Below are positions 22,583 through 35,252 of a stretch of DNA of 64,000 nucleotides, in pieces. The notes under the pieces are model-generated. The model was given only the letters and a program-made list of their open reading frames with translations. It was not told the origin of the DNA and searched no databases. This DNA is from Mugil cephalus (Eukaryota > Chordata > Actinopteri > Mugiliformes > Mugilidae): positions 17,019,001 through 17,083,000 of the forward strand of contig NC_061781.1 of NCBI RefSeq assembly GCF_022458985.1. The letters run 5' to 3'. Positions within the stretch are counted from its first letter, which is position 1, and each line of letters opens with the position of its first letter. Position numbers and translations under genes: made by a program.

Positions 22583-25500
22583 ATGTCGTTTCTGGTGGAC
22601 TCCGTCATCATGTTCACCTCGCAGGTAATGAGGAAGAGTCGAGTTGTATTTCACTGCCCAGCGGCAAACATATAATAAATGTTATCCCAATGAACCGTGC
22701 GAGTATCTTGACCTGCAGAGTTTGTGCATCATGTAAAAGTTATAAGGGAGGAGGCTAGGCTAACTTCATTTGACATAATTTGACAACATTCACACACTGT
22801 CACAAAACGACCTCCAACACTGAGTAGTGACAGTCTATCACTACTCATCATTTAAGCATATTTGAGTATTTTGCTATATTGCTATGCTTTACATACTAAT
22901 AAAAAAATACCAAGTGTTTTGCAGTATGTAACTTGAAAATTAATTGCAATACACAGTCGCCTAGCACAGATATTTATTCATGCACCATCCACCTTGACCA
23001 GATCAAGCACCCCACACCCCATATGTCTTTTTTTTTTTGTAACTAAAGACATGTGTGTCACTCTTCTTGTCCATAAATCTCCAAACAACTCACTTAATTA
23101 AATTCAACACAGGTGCTGTTCTTTGGATTTGGCTGGTTATTCTTCATGCGGCAGCTGTTCAAGGACTATGAGGTACGGTGTTAATGCAAAGTTTTTATTT
23201 ACAAATGACCATGAAGAACTACGTACTGAATTCATGTGGTGACCGCCATTCTCTTTCTGTGTGCCGACAGGTGCGACAGTACGTGGTCCAAGTGGTTTTC
23301 TCCGTCACCTTTGCTTTTTCATGCACCATGTTTGAGCTCATTATCTTCGAGATTCTGGGTGCCTTAAGCAGCAGGTGAGTAGCTATTCTGTGAGATATAT
23401 ATTTTATTTCTCACCGCCGATGAAAGCTGTTAACCCTCACACGTTTATCACAGTTCCAGGTATTTCCACTGGAAGCTGAACCTGTATGTGATTCTGCTGG
23501 TTCTAATCTTTGTGGTGCCTTTCTACATTGGTTACTTTGTTGTCAGCAACATACGCCTGTGTAAGTGCAACCGCTGCCGAATATGAAATGTTGTGGCTTA
23601 AAAGGCCCACTGCTGTTGCTGTAGAAATATTATTTCACGCATGTGACGTGTAAAATGCTTGAATCTGTGCAGTGCAAAGACAGAGGCTTCTTTTTGCCTG
23701 CATGGTGTGGTTTACATTCATGTATTTCTTCTGGAAACTGGGAGATCCATTCCCCATCTTGAGTCCAAAACACGGTGAGTTTGCACAGCTTTCTCCACTT
23801 TGCACTATGCACCTTCACTTCATTTTTAAAAAGTGCATTTAATAAGCTTTGCCTGTTTCTGTATTTGGTTTAGGTATTCTGTCCATTGAGCAGCTAATCA
23901 GTCGTGTGGGTGTGATCGGAGTCACCCTCATGGCTCTGCTGTCTGGGTTTGGTGCTGTCAACTGTCCTTACACGTACATGTCCTATTTTCTCAGGTAAGC
24001 TTAGCTGTGGATTTTTGTCTGACTAATTATTATATTCAATTGTAGCTCTGTTTTCCTGGCTCTACATTCCTGTAGCTGCCCATGCTGTTGTATTTTTCCC
24101 TCAGAAATGTAACAGATAGTGACATCCTTGCTCTGGAGAGGCGGCTGCTCCAAACTATGGACATGATCGTCAGCAAAAAGAAACGGTGAGAAAATACTTT
24201 CTCCTTCCTGATATTTACCCCCCAAACACATTATTGCACAATCACATTTCTAAAAGTGGTTTGTGCTGTTCGTGAAGAATTGCAATGACACGGAGGCAGA
24301 TGTACCAACGTGGGGAAGACCAGAACAAACAGACAGGGTTCTGGGGCATGATCAAGAGTGTCACCTCTACACAAACAGGAAGTGAAAGTATCCTTTACTT
24401 TTAATGTGACTGCACACACTCTTCTTTCATGGCTGGTGTCATGTATCTCCATACTGTCCAGATTGTTTGTAGTCGATGTCAGACTTGACTGGTCTCTCCA
24501 GACCTCTCTCTGATCCAGCAGGAGGTTGACGCTCTAGAGGAGTTGAGTCGGCAACTCTTCCTTGAGACTGTGGACCTGCAATCCACCAAGGTAACGCAAC
24601 TCGACACACAATGGTCCATCAAGCTGTGGAACATATGTCTGATGGCATTTAGAGGCAGGAACATTTTAAAAGCATTTCAAGTTTATTGGAGTGACTGGTG
24701 AGATTTTGTTTTTCCCCTCAGAAACTTTTTGATTCTCTGATCATAATTGTTTTTTCCACTAGTGGTCACTAGTGACCATAGACTGTATAAATATGGACTC
24801 CGCGTCCCTACTTTCTTGCAGTGGCCAAAACCGATGTTATTCTATGTCTATGCAGTACAGTCTGAGTGGAGCTGCGATATCAATAGGTGGCCACATTTCC
24901 ACCAGTCTCACTCTCATTCTCATTTGATTAACACTACGCTCTGCTCTACTGCCAGCAGTTACAATGAAACTTGGGATTATACACTGATCTTATTTTTAAA
25001 AATATTTTTTTACAACTGCTTTCCGAACGGTTGGCATGGCAACCGGTGGTCGCCATTATGTCACATCCCGTTTCTGTAGTGTCAAATGACTAAACTTATA
25101 CAGAAAATTGCCACCAGGCGGAGCTCTACTTGCTTTGGCTTCATTATTGAGCAGTTTTTCCATCATCAATATTTAATCCCACATATCTATGTGTCTATCT
25201 ACACCCATTTTGATAACGTGCAATAAAGAATTTACTAACACTTTAACGCCCCTTTTGCTTATCTTTAGGAGCGCATTGAGTACTCAAAGACATTCCAGGG
25301 AAAGTACTTCAACTTCCTTGGCTACTTCTTTTCCATCTATTGTGTTTGGAAAATCTTTATGGTGAGGACATTCGCTTGTTTTACTCTGGCACTGTATCTT
25401 TCCCTGACACTCATACACAGAAACCACAGGTTGCATAATTCTATGATGTTTAAGTTGTTGTTGAATTAGTTTTAATAATCCTACCTTCTTCGCTCTTAGG

Positions 25501-26625
25501 CCACTATAAACATAGTGTTTGATCGAGTTGGAAAGACGGATCCAGTGACGAGGGGTATTGAGATTACAGTGAACTACTTGGGCATCCAGTTTGATGTGAG
25601 ACCCACACTTAAACACACACACACACAAAGACGTAGTTTTATTTGTAGATCTCATCCAAACCCACTAACCCTAACCCAAGTTGAACCCGACCCTAACCTC
25701 ATAACGCAAGTGTCCATATTTAAATTAAAACAAACCCAGTTTCCATAATGTGTCTGTGTAAATGTGTCCCCACAACACAAGTAGCCCAAGTGCACACACA
25801 CACACACACACACACACTTGCTGTATTAAAGTCACCTGGCATCTTGTAAAGGTAATTGCTGGCCCATTATCATCTCTTCGTGTTATCGCTGCAGTAAACT
25901 GGGTCATGATCACTTTTAATCTTCTCTCACACACACAATTATCTAACTGAGTTCTTACAGCTCACACAGCATAGTGTCAGAATGGGTATTAATATGAAAT
26001 CTGTTTTCATCTTTCCACACATTAGAATTAAATTTTCTGCCATTTTGCTTTTCTTATCAACGTCTTCTCTTTCTCCCTGTCCCAGGTTAAGTTTTGGTCT
26101 CAACACATCTCTTTTATCTTAGTGGGTATAATAATCGTTACGTCCATCCGTGGCTTACTCATCACCCTCACCAAGGTAAAACCATCACATGTTACGTAAA
26201 CTTTCTTGTTTTTACCTGTACGCCCTGTAATTGGAATTTGATATCCCGCTTTTCTGTTAGTTCTTCTATGCGATATCAAGCAGCAAATCCTCCAACGTCA
26301 TTGTGCTCGTCCTCGCTCAGATCATGGTGAGTGTGTTTGCCTGGAGCTTGTGTTTTAAACATAGAGCGCGGCCAGCAAACAATCAAGGACTGAATCTGAA
26401 TTTGTCTCAATCTACCAGGGGATGTATTTTGTGTCGTCTGTGCTGCTGATGCGAATGAGCATGCCGCTGGAGTATCGCTCCATCGTGTCAGAGGTTCTGG
26501 GTGAGCTGCAGTTCAACTTCTACCACCGCTGGTTTGACGTCATCTTCCTGGTCAGCGCCCTCTCCAGCATCCTCTTCCTTTATCTCGCACACAAGCAATC
26601 TCCAGAGAAACACATGGCCCTCTGA
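22583..26625 (+). CDS. gpr89: Golgi pH regulator (GPHR/GPR89)
   Basis: Multipass membrane protein of the Golgi/ER, an anion channel needed to keep the Golgi lumen acidic. Fourteen exons: 22583-22624, 23113-23172, 23271-23374, 23454-23560, 23673-23774, 23874-23994, 24105-24185, 24278-24387, 24502-24590, 25269-25361, 25500-25595, 26086-26175, 26261-26326, 26419-26625. They sum to 455 codons plus stop, the human length. Start [14 protein letters not shown] and end [13 protein letters not shown] match the family, as do the stretches [20 protein letters not shown] and [20 protein letters not shown]. Hydrophobic helices flank a central charged segment (about residues 205-285). Splice sites are canonical; the acceptor before 24278 (GTGAAG) is pyrimidine-poor. 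No defects were seen. The gene converges with pdzk1. Confidence 0.97.
24775..25085. mobile_element. Non-autonomous interspersed repeat in gpr89 intron 9
   Basis: The end CATAGACTGTATAAATATGG is the reverse-complement relative of the end near 48495 (CCATAGTATATAAACAGTC). Both belong to a short interspersed family seen widely in fish, recalled rather than searched. No coding capacity. Confidence 0.45.
25795..25816. repeat. (AC)n microsatellite
   Basis: Perfect AC run within gpr89 intron 11. Confidence 0.9.
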
Positions 26626-27542
26626 TCCCCTTAATTGCATCTTTTTTTTTTTTTCTTGAATATGACTCCTGATGCACAGGGTGACTTTTAATCTGGCCAT
26701 TTTTTATATATATATATGTACATGTTGGACATAATTATCCAGACGGCCTGTTCCTGAATCAGGGATGGCTGCGTTTTTGGGTGCAAGTGTTGGGGAACTA
26801 ATGGAGAACATGAGGAAATAACTCCGAAAGTGGACTCTCTTGCAATTGCGGATTAAGTATTTACAACATGGAAATTAGGAATTCTATATCCCCTGCAACC
26901 CGACACCTTTCTGCCCTGATACTTTCATTGTTTTTGCCGAAACGTTGATTTCAAGCGTCTGTCTGAACACACTGGAGCTGAACTGTTCACTCCTGCTTCA
27001 CTTCCCGGAGGTGCAAGTTAAGAGCGAGATATTAATTGGAGCAGTTCTAATTTTCCACAGAATATGTCATTAAATGGTGAAGGAAAAAAAATCCCATATC
27101 CATTTATTTGTGTTCATTCATTGACTTTTATTTTACAGCGAAGTTTAATTCCACAGAACATTAAATAATGAAGGAAAGTAAAGGCCACAGGTGTGAATGA
27201 TAGTGTTTCGATCTTGGTATCATCTGGAATCTGCACAGGCTCTCATCAACAGGTAGATCAAAGTATCCGCGAGCACATGTGTTACTCTTGATGTTCATTC
27301 ATGATTGTGGTTTTTGTTCTATGCTCTTTCACAAAGTCGTTTGCCGCTCTTCAGCTATGATTTAAAGCACATTTTTGACAAAGCGTTTTATAAGCCTTAA
27401 CTGTCCCCTTTTTTCTTTCATATTTCTTTTTCTCTTGTGATATTAACTGCGTGTGTGTGTGTAGTTCACGTGGCTGATTGTTAGAAAAAAAAAAAACAAA
27501 TCAACATCAGATCAGCTCAGCTCAATCAAGTCTGGAGGCTTC
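26626..27542 (+). other. Convergent 3' UTRs of gpr89 and pdzk1
   Basis: The gpr89 stop (26625) and the pdzk1 stop (27543) face each other over about 900 bases. A T-run and a short (TA)n tract follow the gpr89 stop, and ATTAAA near 27160 is a weak candidate polyadenylation signal. No other gene is visible. Confidence 0.5.
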
Positions 27543-30500
27543 TCAGAACCTTATGTCGAAGCTGTCCTGAGATGAAGATGATGATGTTGATGAAGCCTAC
27601 AAGACAGAAAAACAAAGAATATTAAAGACGCACACACTTTTTTTTTTTTAGGATGCATTTAACTTAAGACTTTACTGAATATGCAGCAGGTATGTGGTCA
27701 TATGTTAACAAGGCCAAAAGTCTACAGCTTAACTAGCAGTGGGTTAAGGTTATCAGCTTGTTCAGATGTGCTTGTTGATAAACACTAATGTCATGATAAC
27801 ATGTTGCTGTATTGACAGATCTATGACTTATCCTTTGTACAATCTTAGTTTCGTTTGTTAGCATGAGAAGCCTAGCCACAGAACAGCTGAAGCTAATGGG
27901 AATGTCTTGGCAGTATTGGCAGAATATTCGACTTTAACGTTTGAAACTGAAACTGAATGTCAAATTACTACAATTATTTACATTATTATTACTATGATTA
28001 TAATATTATGCGGTAATTTGTCTTTATCCGAAGATCGCAAGTTAATTATTCTTATTAAATGTATCTTATTATCTTGACAAAACAAAATCTCCAAGACAGT
28101 GAGATATTTCATCACAAGAAAATGACTTTTGTTTTACACACGATCACACGTTCACTAATTATGGTGAACATAAAAAAAATAAATAAAAAAATAAAAAATG
28201 GCGGCCAGGTTCCTTTCCCTCCCAATTTCGGCCTTCAACATCTACCTCATGATTATTGGGAAGGATTCATAAAAGCAGGGCTGTTTCACTCTGATGTCTC
28301 AAACTAACCCTTTGTTCTCGTGTTATAACAAATTAACTCATTATTATAATTAAATGGTAATTAAAAGGCAATGGCAAACTTGGCCATTTTTGGCTTCCAT
28401 ACATTCCATGTGAGCGCAGCGTAAAAAATGTCACCCGAGAACCTCTAAAAACCACAACTCACCCTCCGTCTTTCTGGTTCAGGCGGAGTATCAGGCCTTG
28501 TCTCTCTCTTGCTGCTGCGTGTCTTGCGGACTTGAGCGTAGGTCGGTTCCTCAAGGAGCAGCCGCGTGATGGGCACATCCTTGGCTTTGAGCTTTTCGTA
28601 CACGCTCCTTTTAGCCACCAGCATCTCCAGAGAGCTGCCGCTTCTGCGGATCATTTCCACCACCTCTTCGTGGCTGCTCTTCTCCACGTTCACGCCGTTC
28701 ACCTCCACCACCATGTCGTCGTTCTCCATGCCGGCCTTGTCGGCTGCTCCACCCTTCACCACCTGAAACGAGGTATGTCTTGCAGCATGGGTTTGGCCTG
28801 TTAATGATGAAGTGACAGCGTGCGTTCCCGTAACCCTTACCTCTCTGATGTGCTGACCACACAATCCCTGGATGCCGTTCAGGTGAAAGCCGAAACCAGC
28901 TGCGGTCTTCTCCATCCTGCACAGTTTAGGCTTGAGCTCCTCGTCACTCTTCTGAACAGGCGTGGTTGGACGCGGAACGTTTAAAGTGACTGCTTCTATG
29001 TAGCTGGGAGGTGAGTAGGAATCCTTGTTCTCCTCCCAGAAAAGCATGGGAGACACTTTCCCCTGTGAGGAACACGACATGATATTATCTGGACCATCTG
29101 GAAGACACGCTGAAGACCGAGAGTAGCGCACGCTGGCTCACCTTTTTGTACATCTGGTCAGTTTTATCGTCCACCACTAGGAGGCAGCAATTCTGGCCAC
29201 TCTTCCTGACCATGTCTACCACCTGCTCATGAGTGCCACCATCCACCTCCTTGCCGTCCACAGCCACCAATCTGTCCTTGTCCTCCAGACCTGCTCTATA
29301 TGCCGGGCTGCCTCTGTCTATATCCCTGATGAAGTGTCCTGCACAGAGTCAAGGAACAGATTATCCAAACACTGCCTTCTCCCTCACAGTATAAGGTGTC
29401 TATATATGAAATGATAGTGGCCTTGCCTGATTTTTTGGGATCCTCTCTGAGCAGGAAGCCGTATCCATCAGATCCTCTGCTCATTTCGATGATGCGTGGC
29501 GCGAGAGGGAGGTGCTTGGTCGTGGCTAACCACGATCCTATCTTGGCTCGCTTTTTCTGGTAGGACTTGTCGGTTTTCTCATCAACCAGCAGGAACATGA
29601 CGGTGTTGCCCCCCCGTTGGATCGCTTCCACCACTTGGTCGTGTGTGGCGTTCTCCACGTTCTCTCCGTTGACCTCGACCAAGCGGTCGTTGACTTTCAC
29701 TCCTGCTCTCTCTGCTACGCTTCCTGAGAAGACCTCTATCATGTAGGTACCTTTCTCTCCTAGAGTGGAAAATATGGAAGATATGAAATAATCACATTTT
29801 CAGACCAGCAATATTTAAAACCCACGGGCAGTTAATAAAGCCTTTAGGAAGTTGTTATTGACGTCATTTATAGATCTTGTAAATAATAATAATAATGCAT
29901 TGGTTTTGTAGACGCTTTATGTTGAATACATTATTCATCTACTCACACAGTCACACCTCGGTGGTCATAAACTACCTCAGTAGTCACAGCCGCCCTAGGG
30001 CTGACTGACGGAAACACGCCTCTCTGACCACCACCAACATCAATAACTCACAATGATACACCAGTGGGTTAACAAGGTGGGTTACGTGTCTTGCCCAAGG
30101 ACACAACGGACAGACTAGGGGGTAGGGCAGAATCGAACCTTTCGGTTACCTCCTGCCGCCCAACTGTAAACTGTAAGAATGAGGTTTTTGATTGCCAGGT
30201 TGTTAAAGATATCTTTGACTGCTGTAAAAGCAACTCAGGTAAAACATATTTATCAATCCTTGAAGATTGACAGAAGACAGAAAACTGCAAGAACACAGGA
30301 CAGTTCCTGTGTTCTTGCAGTTTTCTGTCTGCAGTCATAAAATGTTAATATGTCATTAATGAAAGCTTTAGAAGAGTAGAATAGTGCTCTGATTCACATA
30401 TAATTTAGCAAGTATGAATGCTCCAGATTCGCGGTAGATTAATTACACGAGGGAAGTGGTCAAATATGACACCAAACTTATGAATTAAGAAGTTCAATAA

Positions 30501-31251
30501 GAAGATTTCATTCTGAGGCAGGTGTTATCCCAACAGATTTTCCGAAGGTTGCTCTTACTTGTAAATCCTGTTCATACACTTTCATATTAGCAAGCATGCT
30601 GTAATAATCTTTTCCAGCCTTGAAATTTCTGTTTTTGTCTTATTTGTATTTTAGCAGTTGTCCCAGAATGGGATTCCTTAGCCCTTCATCTTCAACTCAC
30701 CGCTGATGGAGCGTACAGAAAAGCCATAGCCTGTGCTGGACTTGATCAAATAGCACAGTTTGGGTTTGAGAGCCTGCTTGGACACTCCGTTGGTGGCGGC
30801 CGGTGTGGTGATGGTGTTGATCTTGCAGAGCTGCACACCGTTAGCCTTGGCGCGCTTGTAAGAGGCTTCATCGAGAGTGTGGAACGTGACAGACGCTCCA
30901 CTGGTTCTCACAAGCTCCACCACCTGTACCGGGGACGTAAAAGAGCGAGGGTGAGGAAAGACGCCCGTCACAAGACCGCTCCATCAACCTCAGAGTTGAC
31001 ATCGGTTTGACTGCTGTGCTGCAGCCACTCTACATCCTGCTCACCTCTGAATGGGGGAGTCCGTCAACGAATATTCTGTTGACCTGGAGGATGCGGTCTC
31101 CGTTTTTCATGCCCGCAAGCTCAGCTGGACCTCCCATTTCCAGATTGCGGACCAGGTGTCCCTCCTCTCCATTCTCCACCCTCAGAAAGAAGCCAAATGT
31201 CTGACCAGGCCTCTTGGTTAGAGAGATCACCTTTGGCTTGTACCCGGCCAT
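27543..31251 (-). CDS. pdzk1: PDZ domain-containing 1 (PDZK1/NHERF3)
   Basis: Scaffold protein of apical membranes that binds the C-termini of transporters (in mammals SR-BI, CFTR, phosphate and organic ion carriers). Seven coding exons on the minus strand: 31251-31045, 30923-30701, 29759-29427, 29338-29142, 29062-28841, 28762-28463, 27596-27543, giving 511 aa (human 519). Four PDZ domains are marked by their carboxylate loops TFGFFLR, GYGFSVR, GYGFLLR and GFGFHLN. The start MAGYKPKVISLTKRPGQTFG is at the head of PDZ1. The intron after 29427 begins with GC instead of GT. A read-through of the donor at 28462 would give a short false end; the final exon, found from the acceptor TTTTTCTGTCTTGTAG, adds a serine-rich end ...QDSFDIRF. 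An in-frame join and fitting length support it. Confidence 0.93.
29885..30180. repeat. Interspersed repeat fragment in pdzk1 intron 2
   Basis: Contains CTTGCCCAAGGACACAACGG and a nearby GAATCGAACC, a combination common in a dispersed fish repeat. Boundaries are approximate and the family is not named with confidence. Confidence 0.4.
30275..30330. repeat. Perfect 26-bp inverted repeat with 4-base loop
   Basis: Bases 30275-30300 are the exact reverse complement of 30305-30330, separated by CAGT. It lies in the second coding intron of pdzk1, so it is transcribed and would form a long hairpin in the pre-mRNA. Confidence 0.97.
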
Positions 31252-32458
31252 GTCCTAGCACGGAGGAGAAGGTGAACAACACACACACATGATAGTCACA
31301 AGTGGTATCTTCTAAAGTCTGTCACAGGATCTGCTTTAGGTAGTGAAGATTTTGTTGTGTATCGTTATACAATGTTATATATATATATAAAAAAATTCCC
31401 AGTGTTTTAAGGGAGCAGATAGTCCTGAACTTTAAATATCCATAGAAATGCTGATACACTGAGATGAAAGTTAATCTTCAACATCTGCTCTCTAGTGGCA
31501 GTTAATGGTTAATGATGAGCACAGCTGACTGTGGTGATGACACGTCATAAAAAATAGGTGCATTATGTGCTAATGGTTACTCAGTGACGTACAAGATGAT
31601 GCCTTATCCATTACAAATGTCTAACTCCAAACAACTAAAGGACAAAATGAGTGGTTTGTAAGTTTTTTTGTTGTTGTTGTTGTTTTTTTACCGATGCATG
31701 TCATGTTCTTAACGACATGGCTACGCTCCTTTTCTTTTACAAGAGAGCAGTTGATAAAATTCTGTCAAATCTTGAAATCTTAAAATGCCCCCTCACCTCC
31801 CCTTTAACTATCCCTGTAAACTCCCTGTTTGAATTTAGAGGTGAACATGTAGCACATTGGCTGTAAGGTTTAACTGAGCAAAACATTTTAATATTTTAAA
31901 ACCATCACACATAAATAAGGTTCTGGTGGTTTTAACGGCGCTGACTTGCATATTGCGAATTTGTTAAGATGCACACGAGAGGGCTCGTCGGAGATTATAA
32001 TTTTAATAGATCCAGTATAAATGCCAGTGACTCATCTAAGATCAATTTACTGGCTTTCTAAAACTCTAACCAGAATATTAAAAAAAATTCAACAAACAAT
32101 CACATCCACTATGATTATACAGTTAGCGAATTTATATTATTTTTAGCATTTGTGTCTAGCTTTTTGGCTTGTGTGAGTCTGTAAAACAATAATAATAACA
32201 AAATGTTCTCCTTGCTACCCCTTTGGAATTCATTCAACCAAACGTTGTAATGGTTTTTGTTATCGGCAAAAGATTATGAAAGCTGCCCTACTTATCAAAC
32301 AGCAGCATGGCTGGATGTGGCGTTGTTTATTTGTTCCACGTCTAAAATTGGTATTTATGTTTTTTTTTTCTGTATATGTTAAATAATCAAATGACATACG
32401 ATCACAGATATATAAATAATACACACAGTCAAAAAGACCATCTTGAAAGTGAACTCAC

Positions 32459-32530
32459 CAGCTCGTCTCCGCTCAGTGTCCTAGTCCAGAGAGGGAGTTC
32501 ACCTGTCACTGTTTAGCTGTTATTTGTTGT
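32459..32530 (-). other. pdzk1: Probable pdzk1 5' non-coding exon
   Basis: On the minus strand GGAGACGAGCTG|gtgagttc is a strong donor at about 32458, preceded by a short GC-richer stretch. A matching acceptor (CTCCGTGCTAG) lies three bases before the ATG at 31251. The upstream boundary is a guess. Confidence 0.45.
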
Positions 32531-33160
32531 ATCTTCAACCTGTCTCCCTCCTTCTTCCCTTCTTCCCTCCCCCTCTCCTTCCCTCTGCAGGGACTTTGAC
32601 AGGCCAAAGTTGCACCTAAAGGTTGAGTTATTCAACGCTGTCACGACTTTCTGAGGAGGCCACGGCCCTGTGGGATCCTTCCTCATTAGGAAAGCAGAGA
32701 TCTCTCTGGTCAAAGGTGTGTGATGCAAGTGGCAATCACGGATATAAAGCCTCCGTAGAGTCGCACTCAATAAACATGTAGTCACCTTGCAAAATCATAA
32801 AACACGTAGAAGGCCCTGACATTTATTATTATTATTTTTTTCCAGAAGCCTACTGATGCTTGACCCCACATGTGGAATTTAAAGTCATAACTTTATATTT
32901 TAATTTACATCTACAACCATGATTAATGGAGAACACACATGGTGTGTATGTGTTCTTCATGTGCCAACTCACATAGAACTTATAAACAGACATGACAACG
33001 TAATGTGACTTAAAAAAAAAAATAAAAAAAAAACAATATATACCCATGAAATCATGTGTGTATATTTTTACTTGATTACTTCTAGGTGAGTGTCCCGTGT
33101 GTTTTCTTGTATTGCGACACGTACACATTGTAATCCAGTTGAATTGACCCACCCTGCAAT

Positions 33161-33195
33161 AAACTCCACCTAGAAGGGAGTTCTAGGTGGAGTTT
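33161..33195. repeat. 15-bp perfect inverted repeat
   Basis: AAACTCCACCTAGAA at 33161-33175 and its exact reverse complement at 33181-33195 flank GGGAG. It is a strong small hairpin upstream of pdzk1 and could be the end of a foldback element. Confidence 0.9.
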
Positions 33196-33734
33196 TATTA
33201 CTCGTGCAAATGGTTTTAGTGAGGTGTCCATTTATTTTTATGGTAACTTAATAGGTTCCTTTACTGTTTTGTTATATTAATTTGTTCATCTTTGTTCTCC
33301 CACTATATTGAGGTATTTAAACACAAGTGAGCAGTGCAACTGAGATTTTTAATTTAATAATTGAAATTAATTTAATGTGAGAAACAGGAGACAAACAAAC
33401 AAACAAACACTAGTCATGAGTTATCCAGAGTTTATTCTGCATATTTCCTGTTTTCAGGTCAAAACATGCTGATTTAAAAAAAGAAAGAGTTCAGAGTGGT
33501 TCATAAATTAGTATTCAGTTTTAGTTTTCCGAGAAGCACTGCCACAGTTTGCACCTTAGTGTCACCACAGGTCAAAGTTCACCTCTCTGCATCTCTTTTA
33601 AAGTGCATGAACAGTGAGAAGAATCAAATTGCACTTGCATAACTTTTGATGAAAGAGGACCAAACGAGCATTTATATTTGGATCTGCAGCGGTTCTCAAA
33701 GTTCAGCTTGGGTGTAGCTCAGTCTTCTAGATTT

Positions 33735-33758
33735 ATGGTTACATGGGTCTGTAACCAT
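33735..33758. repeat. 9-bp inverted repeat
   Basis: ATGGTTACA and TGTAACCAT separated by six bases. It follows GGGTGTAGCTCAGT, which looks like the start of a tRNA, but no tRNA fold continues, so at most this is a SINE remnant. Confidence 0.5.
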
Positions 33759-34516
33759 GTGAGTGTCCTTCAGCTATAAAAGGCCCATTATGAAACTGAT
33801 GTCCTCGGGAGGGGACAAAGGTGACAAAACTTAAGCAAAGCCAAGCAAAACAGCAAACGTTAATTCCTCACTCTGCTGATGTCTACAGCAAGATGTTATT
33901 TTTGAATGCCTTGGTTTAACATTAACACACTGGATTCTACGCTATGCTGGGGTTGAGGAAGAGACTGTATGAACAAAAATGAGGGGTCAGTGTGTTTGAG
34001 CTGGGAAGTTTTAACTTTTAACTCTTTCTGAAAGCATCTTACATCATCCAGACTTTTTTTTTTTTTAGGTTCTGTAATTGTCATGTTTTGATTATGCAAA
34101 ACTTTTTATTCATTCAAGAGGAAAATTTATTCCAACACCAAGCACTAAGTAATTGTACTGAACTTCTTCTGAAATGGAAAATCAAGTAAAAACTCTTCCA
34201 AAACAGAGAGAGAACGGTAAAAACAGTGTGAAATTCCCACTACACCTGCTAATGTAATTCACAAAAAACCTTAACACACTCAGCCTTGCTGAGTTTTAAC
34301 ATGCACTTTAATACTGAGTCAAACTGAACGTCTCATGCTGGAGTTAAAGTTAAAGTGGATCAACATTTATTTTCACGAAAATCACTGCAACACAGAACGC
34401 AGAGAAGATGTGTGAGTAGGATGCTGAACAACGCAAATTTATTTCAGGCCAAACTCAGCTCTCAAGGTCTGCTTTGCTGCAATGTGAAGTGAAGTGACTT
34501 ATGCATATCCTAGAGC

Positions 34517-35252
34517 ACAGGTCTTCAATAGGGGGTCCGCAGAGGTGATGCAGGGGGGTCTCAAAATCGTCGGTTGACTAGATATTTTTTTCAAATATTT
34601 TCTCACACAGATTTCTTGTAACATGAATCCAACATATTTCAGTAAATGGATAAATGGAGGCAGAAGACGTCCTCTATCAGTCAGCGCTTCACTCATTCAG
34701 AGATACAGGAGCTGCCTCAACAGCGCACCACACTAGACCTGCCAATCTAAGCTTGCTGTAGACCCCGTCCTTATCACTGCTGAGCCAATCACAAGGCGGC
34801 GTATTACACGCTGACTCTGTCGGGTTCCCCTTAATTGGCCGAGAGCCTCTTCGGTCCCCAGGTGAAATATTATCAGAGGAGAAGATAACAGTGCAGCTCA
34901 CTCCCATCAGCCAACTACTGAGGCCGGAATAGCTTCACTGTCCCTGCTACATTTAGCTGTGTTTAAAGATAAACTGGAATCTGTCAATTATTTTCCTCAA
35001 CCGTCAATTATTTATACACACACTAGTCAGGTATGTTGAGGCAGTTTCACGGCCACCCTAAAAAAAGAATATTTGAAACTGTTTATTATTTAAATTATTA
35101 GCATGCAATGCAAAATTATAACAACAATGTATATTTAGAAATAGCACTAAGCCAAGTTTAATATAGAACACATCTATAGTAAGTAGTGAGTTCCTATTTA
35201 GTCTCTCCATCAGTCTGGGGGCCGTGGCCTGTAAAACATTGAAAACCCCCGT
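34517..35252. mobile_element. Non-autonomous hAT-like element, 736 bp
   Basis: Flanked by the 8-bp target duplication CCTAGAGC (34509-34516 and 35253-35260). The ends GTCTTCAATAGGGGGTC and ACATTGAAAACCCCCGT form imperfect terminal inverted repeats. An 8-bp duplication with this end type is characteristic of hAT transposons. There is no transposase frame, so it is a MITE or a deletion derivative. A related copy in the opposite orientation lies at 44535. Confidence 0.85.

Noticed and set aside
28445-28462. Read-through end of pdzk1 (residues VSCGF and stop)
   Set aside because: GTGAGT at this point is a strong donor, and an in-frame terminal exon exists at 27596-27543 that gives a family-like length.
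33710-33780. Possible tRNA gene (GGGTGTAGCTCAGT)
   Set aside because: No anticodon stem or T-loop with the expected spacing follows.
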